Shown: piece after piece, positions 36,485 through 45,894 of the stretch
Layout: each line of letters begins with the position of its first letter
Numbering within the stretch: the stretch's first letter is position 1
Source: Lewinella sp. W8
Lineage (GTDB): Bacteria; Bacteroidota; Bacteroidia; Chitinophagales; Saprospiraceae
Length of the DNA stretch: 64,000 nt
Assembly: GCF_004375085.3 (NCBI RefSeq)
Contig: NZ_SNAQ03000002.1
Span: forward strand, 1 to 64,000
Direction of reading: 5' to 3'
The notes under the pieces: model-generated
Told to the model about the DNA's origin: nothing
Seen by the model: only the letters and a program-made list of their open reading frames with translations
Database searches by the model: none
Translations under genes and position numbers: made by a program

Positions 36485-37588
36485 GTGATTACCTTGGTCC
36501 CCACTATGCACGATCTTTGGTTAACCCCACCGGACAAGCCCGAAAAGGATCTCCCGGCCTACAGCCTGGGAAAACATTTACGACCCCGCTCCCGTAAGAT
36601 TTCCGCTGCGATTATCGGTTTAGACGCCGCCATCGCGCAAAAGACACGCGAACATCTTTACACCATGAGTTGGGATTTCGGTAAGCTGAGCGTGCGCGAT
36701 CTGGGCGATCTGCGTAAGACCAACGTCGAATTTGGCATTCCGCTGCTTAGGGAGCTGCATTCTTCCGGAATAATTCCCGTACTCCTCGGTGGCAGCGACC
36801 ACCTGTTTCGGGCCCAATACCTCGCCTTTGGCGAACTGAACCGTCAGATCAATCTGCTCCACATCGACCGCCGCATCGCGCTGTCCCCTGCTGCGGCCCA
36901 AAAGGAAGTGTTGGATACCGCCGTCTACCGCCAGGGCACCAAAAAGTCCTTCCACCTCTTTCATCTTGGCGCCCAGCAGCACCTCGTAGACCCCGCCATC
37001 CGGACCCAGATGGCGGCTACCTCCCAGGAATACGTCCGGCTGGGTGCGGCCAAAGCCGCACCAGAGGAGCTGGAACCCCTGATCCGGGATGCCGACCTGG
37101 CCGGTATGAACATCGGCGCGATCAATCATCTGGAGGCCCCCGCCAGGAGCGGCTTCACGCCCTCCGGCTTCACCCTCCACGAGGCCAGCCAGCTGGCCTA
37201 CTACGCCGGCAACAGCGATAAATTATCCTCCTTCGGGCTCTACGGTTTTAACCCGGAGGGAAAATCCGACACGGAGGTCGAGCTGACGGCCAGTGCCTAC
37301 GCCCAGCTGGTGTGGTACTTCCTGCACGGCATCGCCCGGCGGCAGGGAGACTTTCCCGTCTCCACCAGGGGGCTCATGGAATACGTGGTTGATTTACCGG
37401 AGTATCACCGGCTGACCTTCTGGCGATCACCGAAGAGCAACCGCTGGTGGGTACAGGTACCCGCGAAAAAATATCGGGGGGAGGAGCGTCACCGCCTGAT
37501 TGCCTGTTCTTATGGGGATTACCAAAAGGCCACCAACGATCATTTCCTCTCGGACCGCCTGCTGATGGCCTTCCGGAGACACGGGTAG
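36485..37588 (+). CDS. Arginase-fold protein lacking metal-binding residues
   Basis: 367 residues from a GTG (MITLVPTMHDLWLTPP); ATG at 36506 is also possible. The overall order recalls ureohydrolases: GIIPVLLGGSDHLFRAQYLA near the start, LLHIDRRIALSP where DAHxD is expected, and DADLAGMNIGAINHLEAP where the second metal-aspartate loop should be. The DAHxD and DxD positions are lost, so manganese-dependent hydrolysis is unlikely. The C-terminal part (KYRGEERHRLIACSYGDYQK) is basic. Members with degenerate sites are known in Bacteroidota. Function: unknown, probably structural or regulatory. Confidence 0.75.
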   Translation: MITLVPTMHDLWLTPPDKPEKDLPAYSLGKHLRPRSRKISAAIIGLDAAIAQKTREHLYTMSWDFGKLSVRDLGDLRKTNVEFGIPLLRELHSSGIIPVLLGGSDHLFRAQYLAFGELNRQINLLHIDRRIALSPAAAQKEVLDTAVYRQGTKKSFHLFHLGAQQHLVDPAIRTQMAATSQEYVRLGAAKAAPEELEPLIRDADLAGMNIGAINHLEAPARSGFTPSGFTLHEASQLAYYAGNSDKLSSFGLYGFNPEGKSDTEVELTASAYAQLVWYFLHGIARRQGDFPVSTRGLMEYVVDLPEYHRLTFWRSPKSNRWWVQVPAKKYRGEERHRLIACSYGDYQKATNDHFLSDRLLMAFRRHG

Positions 37589-37704
37589 CCCAGCCCCAGC
37601 CTGCTCCCCAGAAATACCGTTGCACCTGTACCGGCTGAGCCGAGTATTCCGCTTCGCTTCACGGTCCCTCGCCCAAATAAGCGTCACCGCTTCACCAAGT
37701 TTCT

Positions 37705-39261
37705 CTAGCGTCGCCGTTGCTTGATGCCCAGTACTCCCAGCAGTCCCCGGGTAAATTCCCGGGCAACCGTCCGACCGATCTGACGGGTGGTGGTGGAGTT
37801 CAGGATCTTTTCAAAGGTGGATTTTTCCCGGCGGCGGGACCGCGAACTGCTGCCCCGGGCCTTCTCCCGCTGACGCTCCATTTCCGCGCGATGCTCTTCC
37901 TTGGCCGCCTCGGCTAACTTAGCCTCCAGAATTTCGTAGGCGCTTTCCCGGTCGACCTCTTTGTTGTACTTGCGGGTCAGGGTGCTGTTCTTCACCAAAT
38001 CGTCGATTTCGTGCTGGGTCAGTACGTCCATCCGGCTCTCCGGTGCCCGCAGCATGGTCCGGACCAGCGGAGTCGGTCGCCCCTTGCGGTCCAGCGCCGT
38101 CACGAAGGCCTCTCCGGTACCCAGTTCGGTCAACACCTGATCCACGTCGTAGAAATCCGTGAGGGGATAGTTTTCGCTGGCCAGTTTGATGGCCTTGCGG
38201 TCCTTGGCCGTAAAGGCCCGGAGGGCGTGCTGCACCTTCAGGCCGAGCTGCCCGAGGATGTCACTGGGAATGTCCGCCGGATTCTGGGTGACGAAAAACA
38301 GCCCCACCCCCTTAGAGCGAATGAGCTTGATGATCGCCTCCAGCTGGTCCAACAGGGCGTCAGTTGCCTCCTCAAACACCAGGTGGGCCTCATCAATGAA
38401 GATGACCAGTTTGGGTTGTTCCAGGTCGCCCTCTTCGGGGAAGGTGGCGTAGACTTCCGCCAGGAGTTGCAGCATGAAAGTGCTGAACAATTTAGGACGA
38501 TCCTGAATGTCGGTCAGGCGAATGATGGAGACAATGCCGCGTCCCAATTCGTCGAGGCGGGTCAGGTCATCGACGTCAAAGCTTACTTCGCCGAAGAAGC
38601 GGTCGGCGTCCTGGCTTTCCAGTTCGACGATGCGGCGCATAATCGCGCCGGTACTGGCCGTACTGATTCGGCCGTATTCGGCCTCCACGTCCTTTTTTCC
38701 CTCGCCGGTCAGCCACTGCAGGATTTTCCGGAAGTCCTTCAGGTCCAGCAGCGGCAGGTTGTTGTCTTCGGCGTACTTGAAGGCCACGGCGACGATACCG
38801 GACTGGGTGTCGTTCAGGTCGAGCATCTTAGAGAAGAGCACCGGGCCAAATTCCATGACGGTGGCCCGTAGTCTGGCGCCCGGTTCGTCGGAAAGGCTCA
38901 ACAGCTCTACGGGGCTGCCGCCGGCCGTGAAGGGGATACCGATGGCTTCGTGTCGTTCGTCGATCTTGGGGTGGCCACCGCTGGGCACGGCGATACCACT
39001 CAGGTCCCCCTTGATGTCCATCAGTAGGCTCGGAACACCCTGCTTCGATAGTTGCTCGGCGATGATCTGCAGGGTTTTGGTTTTTCCGGTACCGGTGGCT
39101 CCGGCAATCAGTCCGTGCCGGTTGAGGGTACCCAGGGGAATTTTCACTAGGGTCTCAGAGAGCGTCTCTTCTCCGAGCATGGCGCCGCCCAGGACGAAGC
39201 TGTTTCCCTTGAAGGTGTAGCCTTCGGTGATGACTTGACGAAAGGTATCAGTTGTTGACAT
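37705..39261 (-). CDS. HerA-like ATPase (DUF853)
   Basis: 518 residues. Walker A GATGTGKT (54-61), Walker B with VIFIDEAHLVFEEA near 285, and the family motif GLFFVTQNPADIPSDILGQL. The C-terminal end is basic and charged (EKARGSSSRSRRREKS). DUF853 proteins form FtsK/HerA-type hexamers; role in bacteria unclear. The start lies 14 bases inside the end of the nuclease gene, in the same orientation, so the two are probably translated together. Confidence 0.9.
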   Translation of the reverse strand: MSTTDTFRQVITEGYTFKGNSFVLGGAMLGEETLSETLVKIPLGTLNRHGLIAGATGTGKTKTLQIIAEQLSKQGVPSLLMDIKGDLSGIAVPSGGHPKIDERHEAIGIPFTAGGSPVELLSLSDEPGARLRATVMEFGPVLFSKMLDLNDTQSGIVAVAFKYAEDNNLPLLDLKDFRKILQWLTGEGKKDVEAEYGRISTASTGAIMRRIVELESQDADRFFGEVSFDVDDLTRLDELGRGIVSIIRLTDIQDRPKLFSTFMLQLLAEVYATFPEEGDLEQPKLVIFIDEAHLVFEEATDALLDQLEAIIKLIRSKGVGLFFVTQNPADIPSDILGQLGLKVQHALRAFTAKDRKAIKLASENYPLTDFYDVDQVLTELGTGEAFVTALDRKGRPTPLVRTMLRAPESRMDVLTQHEIDDLVKNSTLTRKYNKEVDRESAYEILEAKLAEAAKEEHRAEMERQREKARGSSSRSRRREKSTFEKILNSTTTRQIGRTVAREFTRGLLGVLGIKQRRR

Positions 39262-40150
39262 TGTTCCAACTATTTATCCGACGATCGAATTTCTTTTTGC
39301 TGAAGGGCCACAGGTCCGGGTTTCCGGAACTTTCCAGGGCCGCTTCGGTTTCGGCGGGCATGAGTTCGGCAAAGAAGTCCATGCCGGTAATGGCTTCCAC
39401 CTCGTCGATGCTCATGGCGTAATCGTAGAGGGGGTCGAAGCTGATCTGGTTGGGAATGACGAAGCCGATGCCCTTCTGTTCCGGGTCGTCGAGATCCAGC
39501 AGTACCTTAAAGTAGGCGGCCGGGACGGCGATACGGTTATTGCGGCCGATGGTCCCCTTGGGGTCCTGGGTCATTACCGGACCGGTAACGACGTAAAGTC
39601 TTTTGAAGCGATTGGCCCAATCCCGGGTCAGCTCCTCCAGTTCCCGCCATACCCCCTGATTAAACTGTCGGGCCTGGGGGCTGATGTTGGACAGCAGGAA
39701 GGTTCGCTCGGCCAGTTCCCGGTTCCAGGCGAAGTCTGCGAAGGGTGCCAGGTGGCCGCGGTCGTAGCCGGAGCCGCGGTAGTCGTTATCGGTGGCCGAG
39801 CCGTCCCGCACCAGCGGATCGCTGCGGAAATCCCGGGGGCGGTCGGTCCACTCCTGCTGGAGGTTCTTCCGTTCCAGTACGTAAGCTACCCATTCGGCCT
39901 GCTCCCATTCCTCGTCGTAACTGAGCAGGAAACCGCCGTGGTCGATGAGCTGTCCGGAGGTCCCGGCGGGAGCTATGTAGGCTTCGCCGGCGTATTCCAC
40001 CCGGTTGTCTTCCGGCGGGGTTTCCCCGCCGAATTGCTGAAACACCCACACCAGTCCCGCCAGGATGGCCCCGAAAATGCCCACCTTGACGATGGTCGTT
40101 CCGGAAGCTCCGGCTCCCTGCTGGGCGTGGTTTCTGCGCAATTTTGCCAT
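39248..40150 (-). CDS. Membrane-anchored DNA/RNA non-specific endonuclease (NUC1 type)
   Basis: 300 residues. One N-terminal membrane anchor (about 20-38, VKVGIFGAILAGLVWVF), then the nuclease with the DRGH motif around His133 (YDRGHLAPFADFAWN) and the metal-binding Asn164 in ARQFNQGVW. Substrate: DNA and RNA, sugar-non-specific. It overlaps the HerA-like gene by 14 bases. A nuclease plus a HerA-family motor resembles defence modules such as Sir2-HerA or DUF4297-HerA, but those use different nucleases; the coupling is suggestive only. Confidence 0.88.
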   Translation of the reverse strand: MAKLRRNHAQQGAGASGTTIVKVGIFGAILAGLVWVFQQFGGETPPEDNRVEYAGEAYIAPAGTSGQLIDHGGFLLSYDEEWEQAEWVAYVLERKNLQQEWTDRPRDFRSDPLVRDGSATDNDYRGSGYDRGHLAPFADFAWNRELAERTFLLSNISPQARQFNQGVWRELEELTRDWANRFKRLYVVTGPVMTQDPKGTIGRNNRIAVPAAYFKVLLDLDDPEQKGIGFVIPNQISFDPLYDYAMSIDEVEAITGMDFFAELMPAETEAALESSGNPDLWPFSKKKFDRRINSWNNVNN

Positions 40151-40306
40151 GAGGCCGAAGGTAAGGAGGGATTTTTATACTTACGGCATGTTGTCCATTT
40201 CTTGACGGGGTGCGGTTTTTTGGGTCACAAAAACGCGAAGCAGCCTCCAACTTAATTGTAACTGATCCCTCAGTATTCTACTATATTCGTGGACTTATTT
40301 TGCCTT

Positions 40307-41683
40307 ATGCGACACCTACTGATTCTATTCACTCTCTTCTCCTTTTCGCTTTCCGCTCAACCATCCGTGGAAAACATCAGTCTATCTGACCAGGCGTACC
40401 AAGCCCTGACCCAGAATGACTACCGACGCGCCATCAAATTATACCGTAAGGTCTTCAAACAGGAGCAATCCACTACCCTGGACGTAATGCGCGCGGCCGC
40501 CGCCGCCCAGGGAGCCAATCGGGTGGAGATGCGGAGCGATTTACTAAAGTATGCCTTTCTTACCGACCCTTTGGAGGCAGTGAAGGTATATGAGCTCTAC
40601 CCAGAGTTTAAAGGGCTAAGGGAATCTAACTTTTCTCGTCAGATCTATGCGTTAATGGACCAAGCTTTCCCCTCAGATATTCTATGGGCCAAATCTGGTA
40701 AAAGCACCTACATTAGTAAAGATCCGGACTATAGATATTTTGTCAGTCTTGGCCGGGAATTAATGCGGGCGGGTGATTTCAAAATGGCCTACAGTTATTT
40801 ATCCAGGGCTTCTAAAATAACGACACAAAGCCGCATTCTTCTTGTTCGCCAAGCCGCTTGTGCGGCGGTCGTCGGCGAGCTGGAAGTGGCCAAAAATCTA
40901 TTAAGCAAAGCTTTTCTACTAGCTCCCCTTAAGACGCTCAATTTGATCAAATATGGCCGCGAATTCAAGCCAATACATTATGATCAAAACTTTCAAGTCA
41001 TTTTAAACGACCTTATTGAAAGTTACTTTCCCAACTTCGACCCTAGAGTTGCTGCTGAGTTAGATGAGATTTGGGAAGATTTTATCCGTTATCGACAAAC
41101 TCAGTATGAGACTTCGCCGTCTATCAATCATTACGACGCCTACCATGTATTTTTAATTGATACCACCCTACAAAAACAGCAGGCGGTACTTGACCAAATT
41201 TGCCTAAAAAGATTACGAAACTTACTGGACTCCGTCGGTTACCCAAGCGTGGAGTTAGTGGCGGAGCGATACGACCTACCAATTCGGGTCTTCATGGTTG
41301 CAAAACCAAGCGACTGGGAAAAATACATGGACATTTTCATTGCAGAGGCAACTCGAGAAGAAATGCAAGATTTACGACTGAATTATTGTCTAGCAGAGCA
41401 CTATGATCACGCCTTGGCATTATCCGGCCAAAAACAGGTTTATGGGACCGTTGGCTATAACATTCCGGAGGAAAACCATGACCAATGGGTAATGCGAATA
41501 TGGCCGGTAATAAATAAAGATGAGATAGAACAAAGACGGGCAGCTTTGGGCTTGGACGAACTCACCTTTCGGGGAATCGAAGCGCCCCTAGAAAAAATAA
41601 AACAAGAGGCCAATATCCCCCCGATAGAAGTAATGCTGTACATCACACTTAGCCGTCATTTTTGGAATCAAGGCAGGGAATAA
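40307..41683 (+). CDS. Exported protein, DUF6624-like
   Basis: 458 residues from the ATG at 40307 (signal peptide MRHLLILFTLFSFSLSAQ). Three repeats of a TPR-like hairpin precede the DUF6624-type region (LDQICLKRLRNLLDSVGYPS, near 290) with the end KQVYGTVGYNIPEENHDQW. AT content is clearly higher than in neighbours, including the related gene next to it. Function unknown. Preceded by the divergent nuclease gene. Confidence 0.68.
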   Translation: MRHLLILFTLFSFSLSAQPSVENISLSDQAYQALTQNDYRRAIKLYRKVFKQEQSTTLDVMRAAAAAQGANRVEMRSDLLKYAFLTDPLEAVKVYELYPEFKGLRESNFSRQIYALMDQAFPSDILWAKSGKSTYISKDPDYRYFVSLGRELMRAGDFKMAYSYLSRASKITTQSRILLVRQAACAAVVGELEVAKNLLSKAFLLAPLKTLNLIKYGREFKPIHYDQNFQVILNDLIESYFPNFDPRVAAELDEIWEDFIRYRQTQYETSPSINHYDAYHVFLIDTTLQKQQAVLDQICLKRLRNLLDSVGYPSVELVAERYDLPIRVFMVAKPSDWEKYMDIFIAEATREEMQDLRLNYCLAEHYDHALALSGQKQVYGTVGYNIPEENHDQWVMRIWPVINKDEIEQRRAALGLDELTFRGIEAPLEKIKQEANIPPIEVMLYITLSRHFWNQGRE

Positions 41684-41745
41684 ACCCTCGCCCCCTAAAC
41701 AACCATTCTCGCCCCTTTTTGCATCATTCCCAAAAACACCCATCA

Positions 41746-42714
41746 ATGCGCCCCTTAACCTTCTCCTTAGCCTTAGCCTTCTCCTTAGCCTTAGTTTCCT
41801 CACTCCACGCCCAGACAACCTTCTCTTCTTCCGACCCCGCCTACGTAGACAACGTCACCGCCGGGGAGGCCGCCCTTAAAGACGGGCAGTTTGACGACTG
41901 CCTAGACTTCTACGCCAAAGCCTTTACGGTGAAGCAGACCAGCTTCCTGAGCACCCTCCGGGCCGCCGCCTGCGCACATTCGGCCGGCAAGCAGGAACTG
42001 CTCACCCAATACCTTGATCACGCCTTTTCGCTCAGTCCCGACGGCAGCATGCAGGTGTACAAGAATTACGAGGAGTTTGCTCCCTACCGCGACACCGAAT
42101 TCGATCAAGAAATGAAGACTCGGTTCCAACTGGCCTTTCCCGATTATAATCAGAAACTGGCCGACGAGCTCGCAGAAATTCGCCGTTCCGACCAGGAAAA
42201 TCGGCAGGTGATCATGGAAATCTCCAAGGAACACGGTTGGCAATCTCCGCAAATGGACTCCATGTGGGCCATCCAAATCCCCATCGACAAGGCCAATACG
42301 GCCCGCATCACGGAGATCATCGACGAAATGGGCTACCCCGGCAAAAGCATGGTTGGCGATCAATCCGGCACGGCCTTCCTCGTCATCCAACACGCCGATT
42401 TGGCGGTGCAGGAGAAGTACCTGGACATCATCACCGCTGCGGCGGACCAGGGCGAAGTCGCCTGGCGATCAGTGGCCCTACTGGTGGATCGCGTGCGCAT
42501 GCGGCAGGGAAAATCTCAGCTTTACGGTAGTCAGGTGAGCCGCGACCCCGAAACGGGAGAATCGTTCTTCGCCAGAATTGAGCAGCCCCACCAGATTGAC
42601 AGCGTGCGGGCCACCGTCGGTCTGGGTCCCATCCAGGAATACGCCGACAACTGGGACATTACCTGGGATCCGGATAAACACATTGCCCGGCATAAGGCGA
42701 TGAAGAAAGAATAG
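41746..42714 (+). CDS. Exported DUF6624-like protein with repeat-derived signal peptide
   Basis: 322 residues from the ATG at 41746. The signal peptide contains FSLALAFSLALV, encoded by two direct copies of the 18-base CTTCTCCTTAGCCTTAGC word that is also found in spacers. The body shares the layout of the upstream gene: AALKDGQFDDCLDFYAKAFT, DQENRQVIMEISKEHGWQSP, and ending with KSQLYGSQVSRDPETGES. Function unknown. It lies 62 bases downstream of its relative, probably in one operon. Confidence 0.7.
   Translation: MRPLTFSLALAFSLALVSSLHAQTTFSSSDPAYVDNVTAGEAALKDGQFDDCLDFYAKAFTVKQTSFLSTLRAAACAHSAGKQELLTQYLDHAFSLSPDGSMQVYKNYEEFAPYRDTEFDQEMKTRFQLAFPDYNQKLADELAEIRRSDQENRQVIMEISKEHGWQSPQMDSMWAIQIPIDKANTARITEIIDEMGYPGKSMVGDQSGTAFLVIQHADLAVQEKYLDIITAAADQGEVAWRSVALLVDRVRMRQGKSQLYGSQVSRDPETGESFFARIEQPHQIDSVRATVGLGPIQEYADNWDITWDPDKHIARHKAMKKE
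41757..41797 (+). repeat. Tandem CTTCTCCTTAGCCTTAG word inside a coding sequence
   Basis: Two adjacent copies of ttctccttagccttagcc code for the hydrophobic core of the signal peptide. The same word occurs non-coding at 21722 and 21926. Confidence 0.7.
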
Positions 42715-42745
42715 TATGGTAGTGGGTGGTGGGTAGTGATAGGGA

Positions 42746-45700
42746 TCAGGCGAGGCGCCGCATCCGCAGGACGAGGGTATATCCGCTGCGTTCATCGATG
42801 GTCAGATCTGCCTTCAGGCGGTCGGCCCGCATGCGCATATTATCCTTTCCCTGTCCCGTTTTTTGGGCGCGGACGCGGGTGCGTTGTTCGTCGGTAAGGC
42901 CCTGTCCGTTGGTATTGCTGCCCCGGCCATTGTCCCGAATGAACATTTCAAACACCTGCGCGGCCTGGGACAGCTCAATGTCCACCCGGCTGGCCGTACT
43001 GTGGCGCGCGATGTTGTTGATGGCCTCCTTATAGATGAAGTACACGTCCTGGCGGATGTTCCCCGCCAGTTCCCGGTCTTCGTCAAAGCCCGTTGCCCGA
43101 AAATCGTAGCGGATGTCCAGGGGAAGCAAGACCTCATCCGCGTGTTCCTGCATTCGCTGCAGGAGGTTCCCGATCGTATCGCGGCGGGAGTCGATACTCC
43201 AGATGACGTCGCTCATTTTGGACATGGCGTTGCGGCCGGCCTCCCCCACCCTGGTGAGCCGCTCCTGCATTTTCTCATCCTCCGTGCGGTTCTTGAGCAG
43301 TTCGGTCTGGAGGGTGATGCCCGCCAGCAAGCCGGAAACTTCGTCGTGGATATCGCTACTCAGCTGGGTCCGCAATTGCTCGTTGCGGAGTTTCTCGCGC
43401 AGTTTCGCCTGGAGAATACCGATGATCAGCGCGGCAAAGGCGAGAATGATGACGATTTGAAACCAGAGTTTCTCCACGACGTACTGACGCACGAAGATGT
43501 TGAGGGTACGTTCCTTTTCCCCAAAATTTCCGTTGGCCCCCGCACCCTGCACCCGCAGGCGGTAGCTTCCCGCCCGGAGATTGTTGAAACGGATGGTCCG
43601 TTCGTTCGTGAGGCTGACCCAGTCATCATTAAAGCCCTCCAGGCGGTAGCGGAACTGGCTGCTACTGGGCAGCTGCCCCGCGGGCAGGGCAAAAGATATG
43701 GCGATGCTTTTTTCCGAAGCGAAAACCGTCACCTGCCGTAGCTCTTCCAGATTACGATTGATCTTACGGTCGGAGCTTCGGCCATAAATGCTGACCTCGG
43801 TCAGCATCACGTCGGCGCCCGCCCGGCGGGCGGAGAGGTCGGCTTCCCGGAACACGGTCAGGCCATTATCGCCCCCGAAATAGTACCGACCGGTGCGGTC
43901 ACGATGGTGGGATAAGGTATGGAAACGGTCGCTGCTCAGGCCATCTTCCCGGTAGTAACGGCGGGCGGAGGTTTGCTCCAGATCCGGGGGCAGGTGCACC
44001 AACCCATTTTGGGTTGACAACCATAATCCACCGGTCGAGTCCGGCTCGATGCCCACCACAATATTGCTACTGAGCCCTTCGCTTCTTCCGTAACGGCGAC
44101 AGAATCCGCTGGTCGTGACGTACTGCAACAGGCCCCCGTCGGTGCCAATCCACCAGTTACCCAAAGTATCTTCGTAGATGACGTTAACGGAGAATTCCGT
44201 GGTGAGGTCTTCGGTGCCCGATTCATCCACCAGGCTGACCCGCTCCAGCGCCCCCACTTGTGGTTGATAGCGCAACAGGCCGCGGTTCGTCGTCCCGATC
44301 AGTATATCTCCACTCCGCAACCGTTTGAGGGCATTGATTTTCGTCCCGGACAGGGAAAAGTCAGCGACGGCCGCCTCCACTTCCTCAAAGGTCTCCTGAT
44401 CGGGGTGAAAGCGCAGCAGCAGCCCCACTTTACTGGGATCCGATACCCCCAGGTAAAGTTTTTGATCTTCGCCCAATTCCATTACCTGGGGAGGGTATGG
44501 AATGGGGAACGATCGCGTCATTCCACTGGTCAAATCATAGCGGATCAGCATTCCTCCCTTCTCTCCACCGGTGGGCTGGGCGCTTCCCCATACCGCACGC
44601 CGCGCGCCATCATAGATCAGGGAGGTTCCGGCGCGAAAATCCAGTCTGGAGCTATCCGATTGCTGGCGTAGGGGCAAGGTATCCAGCAGCGTTTTCCCCA
44701 CGTCCATGGTATAGATCACCCCATCCTCTTCCATCAGGTAAACCCTTCCCCGATCATCTTCGCAGATACCCCGCATTTTGTTGCGGAAAAACTTTTCGCT
44801 CTCGCCGACTTCCAGATAATTCCTTACCGGATTGACGTAGCGTTCAATTACGCCCAATCCTTCCCGTAGGCCGACGTAGACCGTTTCCTTAAAGCTCAGG
44901 GCCGCCATGGCGGCAATGGGACGCTCCGTGGGCAGCGCTTCTTCAAAGAGAGAGAATCTTCCGGACGTGTCCACCAGGTAATATTCATCGGCCAGTAGTT
45001 CTCCGAGGATGTCCTCCGTAGCAAGAAAGAGTAGCTGTCCGAGTTCGTCCTGAAAGAGCTGGGGGTAGCGCAGTCCGTCATCGAGCCCCGCAACCGGCGT
45101 AGGTGGGTCGCCGGATTCCGGGTTCCAGCGGAAGAGCGGATAGCCGTCGCGGAAGCTGAGGTAAACCGTTCCGTCCGGACTCTCCCCGAAAGTATAAAAG
45201 CGGCGTTGGCCAACACTGTTCCTCAGGGGCCGTTGCAGGAGTTTACCCGTAGCCCCCAGGTGGCGAAAGCCGTGCTCTTCGTCGTAAAGCAGAAACTGTC
45301 CGTTACTCAGCGGCAGCAGTTCCACCCGGGGAGCGAAGGTTTTCCAAGCATCATTGGGCTGATGATAAATGACCGTAAACTGTTCACTTACCTCCGGTTG
45401 ATCGGGCGTATACTCGTACAGGAAAGTGCCTTCCGTGCCAATCGTGACCACGAACACCCGGCCCAGGGCGTCCACTTCAATGGCCCGGGGATAGCCCAGC
45501 ACGCCCGTGCTGGGGACCAGCCGGATCTGCTCCACGGAAAAGTCCCGCGGATCAAAGCGATCGAAGTAGCCGAAGAAGTCCTGAAAGGTCACGATTAGCC
45601 CGTTTTCGTTATCGGCCCGGACCTTGTCTACGGCTCCACGGCTGAGCCGGGTCTCCAAACCGGGATCCTGCCCTACGGTGAGGAAGGACTGCCCGTCAAA

Positions 45701-45886
45701 ACGATTCAATCCGTCCATCGTCGACACCCACAGAAAACCGTCGCTCCCGATGTGGAGGCTGTTGATGTCCCGGGTAGACAGGCCATCGTTGACCGTAAAG
45801 TATTCGATACGGGGAGGTTGTGCCCCCAGGGCCAGGCTAAAGGCCAGGGCAATCAAGAATAGGTAGTGCCGAGGAGCATGCAACAA
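42746..45886 (-). CDS. Two-component sensor histidine kinase with beta-propeller sensor (Y_Y_Y type)
   Basis: 1046 residues. Signal peptide MLHAPRHYLFLIALAFSLAL, a two-component propeller sensor region (GLSTRDINSLHIGSDGFLWV, GNWWIGTDGGLLQYVTT), then the Y_Y_Y domain (FRYRLEGFNDDWVSLTNERT), a transmembrane helix near 800, and a HisKA_3-type kinase with the phospho-accepting His847 in LSSDIHDEVSG and ATPase motif RDNGRGSNTNGQG. Unlike the SusR hybrids it carries no receiver or helix-turn-helix of its own. It probably phosphorylates the regulator 8 bases upstream. Confidence 0.9.
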   Translation of the reverse strand: MLHAPRHYLFLIALAFSLALGAQPPRIEYFTVNDGLSTRDINSLHIGSDGFLWVSTMDGLNRFDGQSFLTVGQDPGLETRLSRGAVDKVRADNENGLIVTFQDFFGYFDRFDPRDFSVEQIRLVPSTGVLGYPRAIEVDALGRVFVVTIGTEGTFLYEYTPDQPEVSEQFTVIYHQPNDAWKTFAPRVELLPLSNGQFLLYDEEHGFRHLGATGKLLQRPLRNSVGQRRFYTFGESPDGTVYLSFRDGYPLFRWNPESGDPPTPVAGLDDGLRYPQLFQDELGQLLFLATEDILGELLADEYYLVDTSGRFSLFEEALPTERPIAAMAALSFKETVYVGLREGLGVIERYVNPVRNYLEVGESEKFFRNKMRGICEDDRGRVYLMEEDGVIYTMDVGKTLLDTLPLRQQSDSSRLDFRAGTSLIYDGARRAVWGSAQPTGGEKGGMLIRYDLTSGMTRSFPIPYPPQVMELGEDQKLYLGVSDPSKVGLLLRFHPDQETFEEVEAAVADFSLSGTKINALKRLRSGDILIGTTNRGLLRYQPQVGALERVSLVDESGTEDLTTEFSVNVIYEDTLGNWWIGTDGGLLQYVTTSGFCRRYGRSEGLSSNIVVGIEPDSTGGLWLSTQNGLVHLPPDLEQTSARRYYREDGLSSDRFHTLSHHRDRTGRYYFGGDNGLTVFREADLSARRAGADVMLTEVSIYGRSSDRKINRNLEELRQVTVFASEKSIAISFALPAGQLPSSSQFRYRLEGFNDDWVSLTNERTIRFNNLRAGSYRLRVQGAGANGNFGEKERTLNIFVRQYVVEKLWFQIVIILAFAALIIGILQAKLREKLRNEQLRTQLSSDIHDEVSGLLAGITLQTELLKNRTEDEKMQERLTRVGEAGRNAMSKMSDVIWSIDSRRDTIGNLLQRMQEHADEVLLPLDIRYDFRATGFDEDRELAGNIRQDVYFIYKEAINNIARHSTASRVDIELSQAAQVFEMFIRDNGRGSNTNGQGLTDEQRTRVRAQKTGQGKDNMRMRADRLKADLTIDERSGYTLVLRMRRLA

Positions 45887-45894
45887 ACCAACGA

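Noticed and set aside
37611-37640. Additional copy of GCGCAGGTGCA on the minus strand
   Set aside because: Only 7 to 8 bases match (ttgcacctg), too short to count as a copy.
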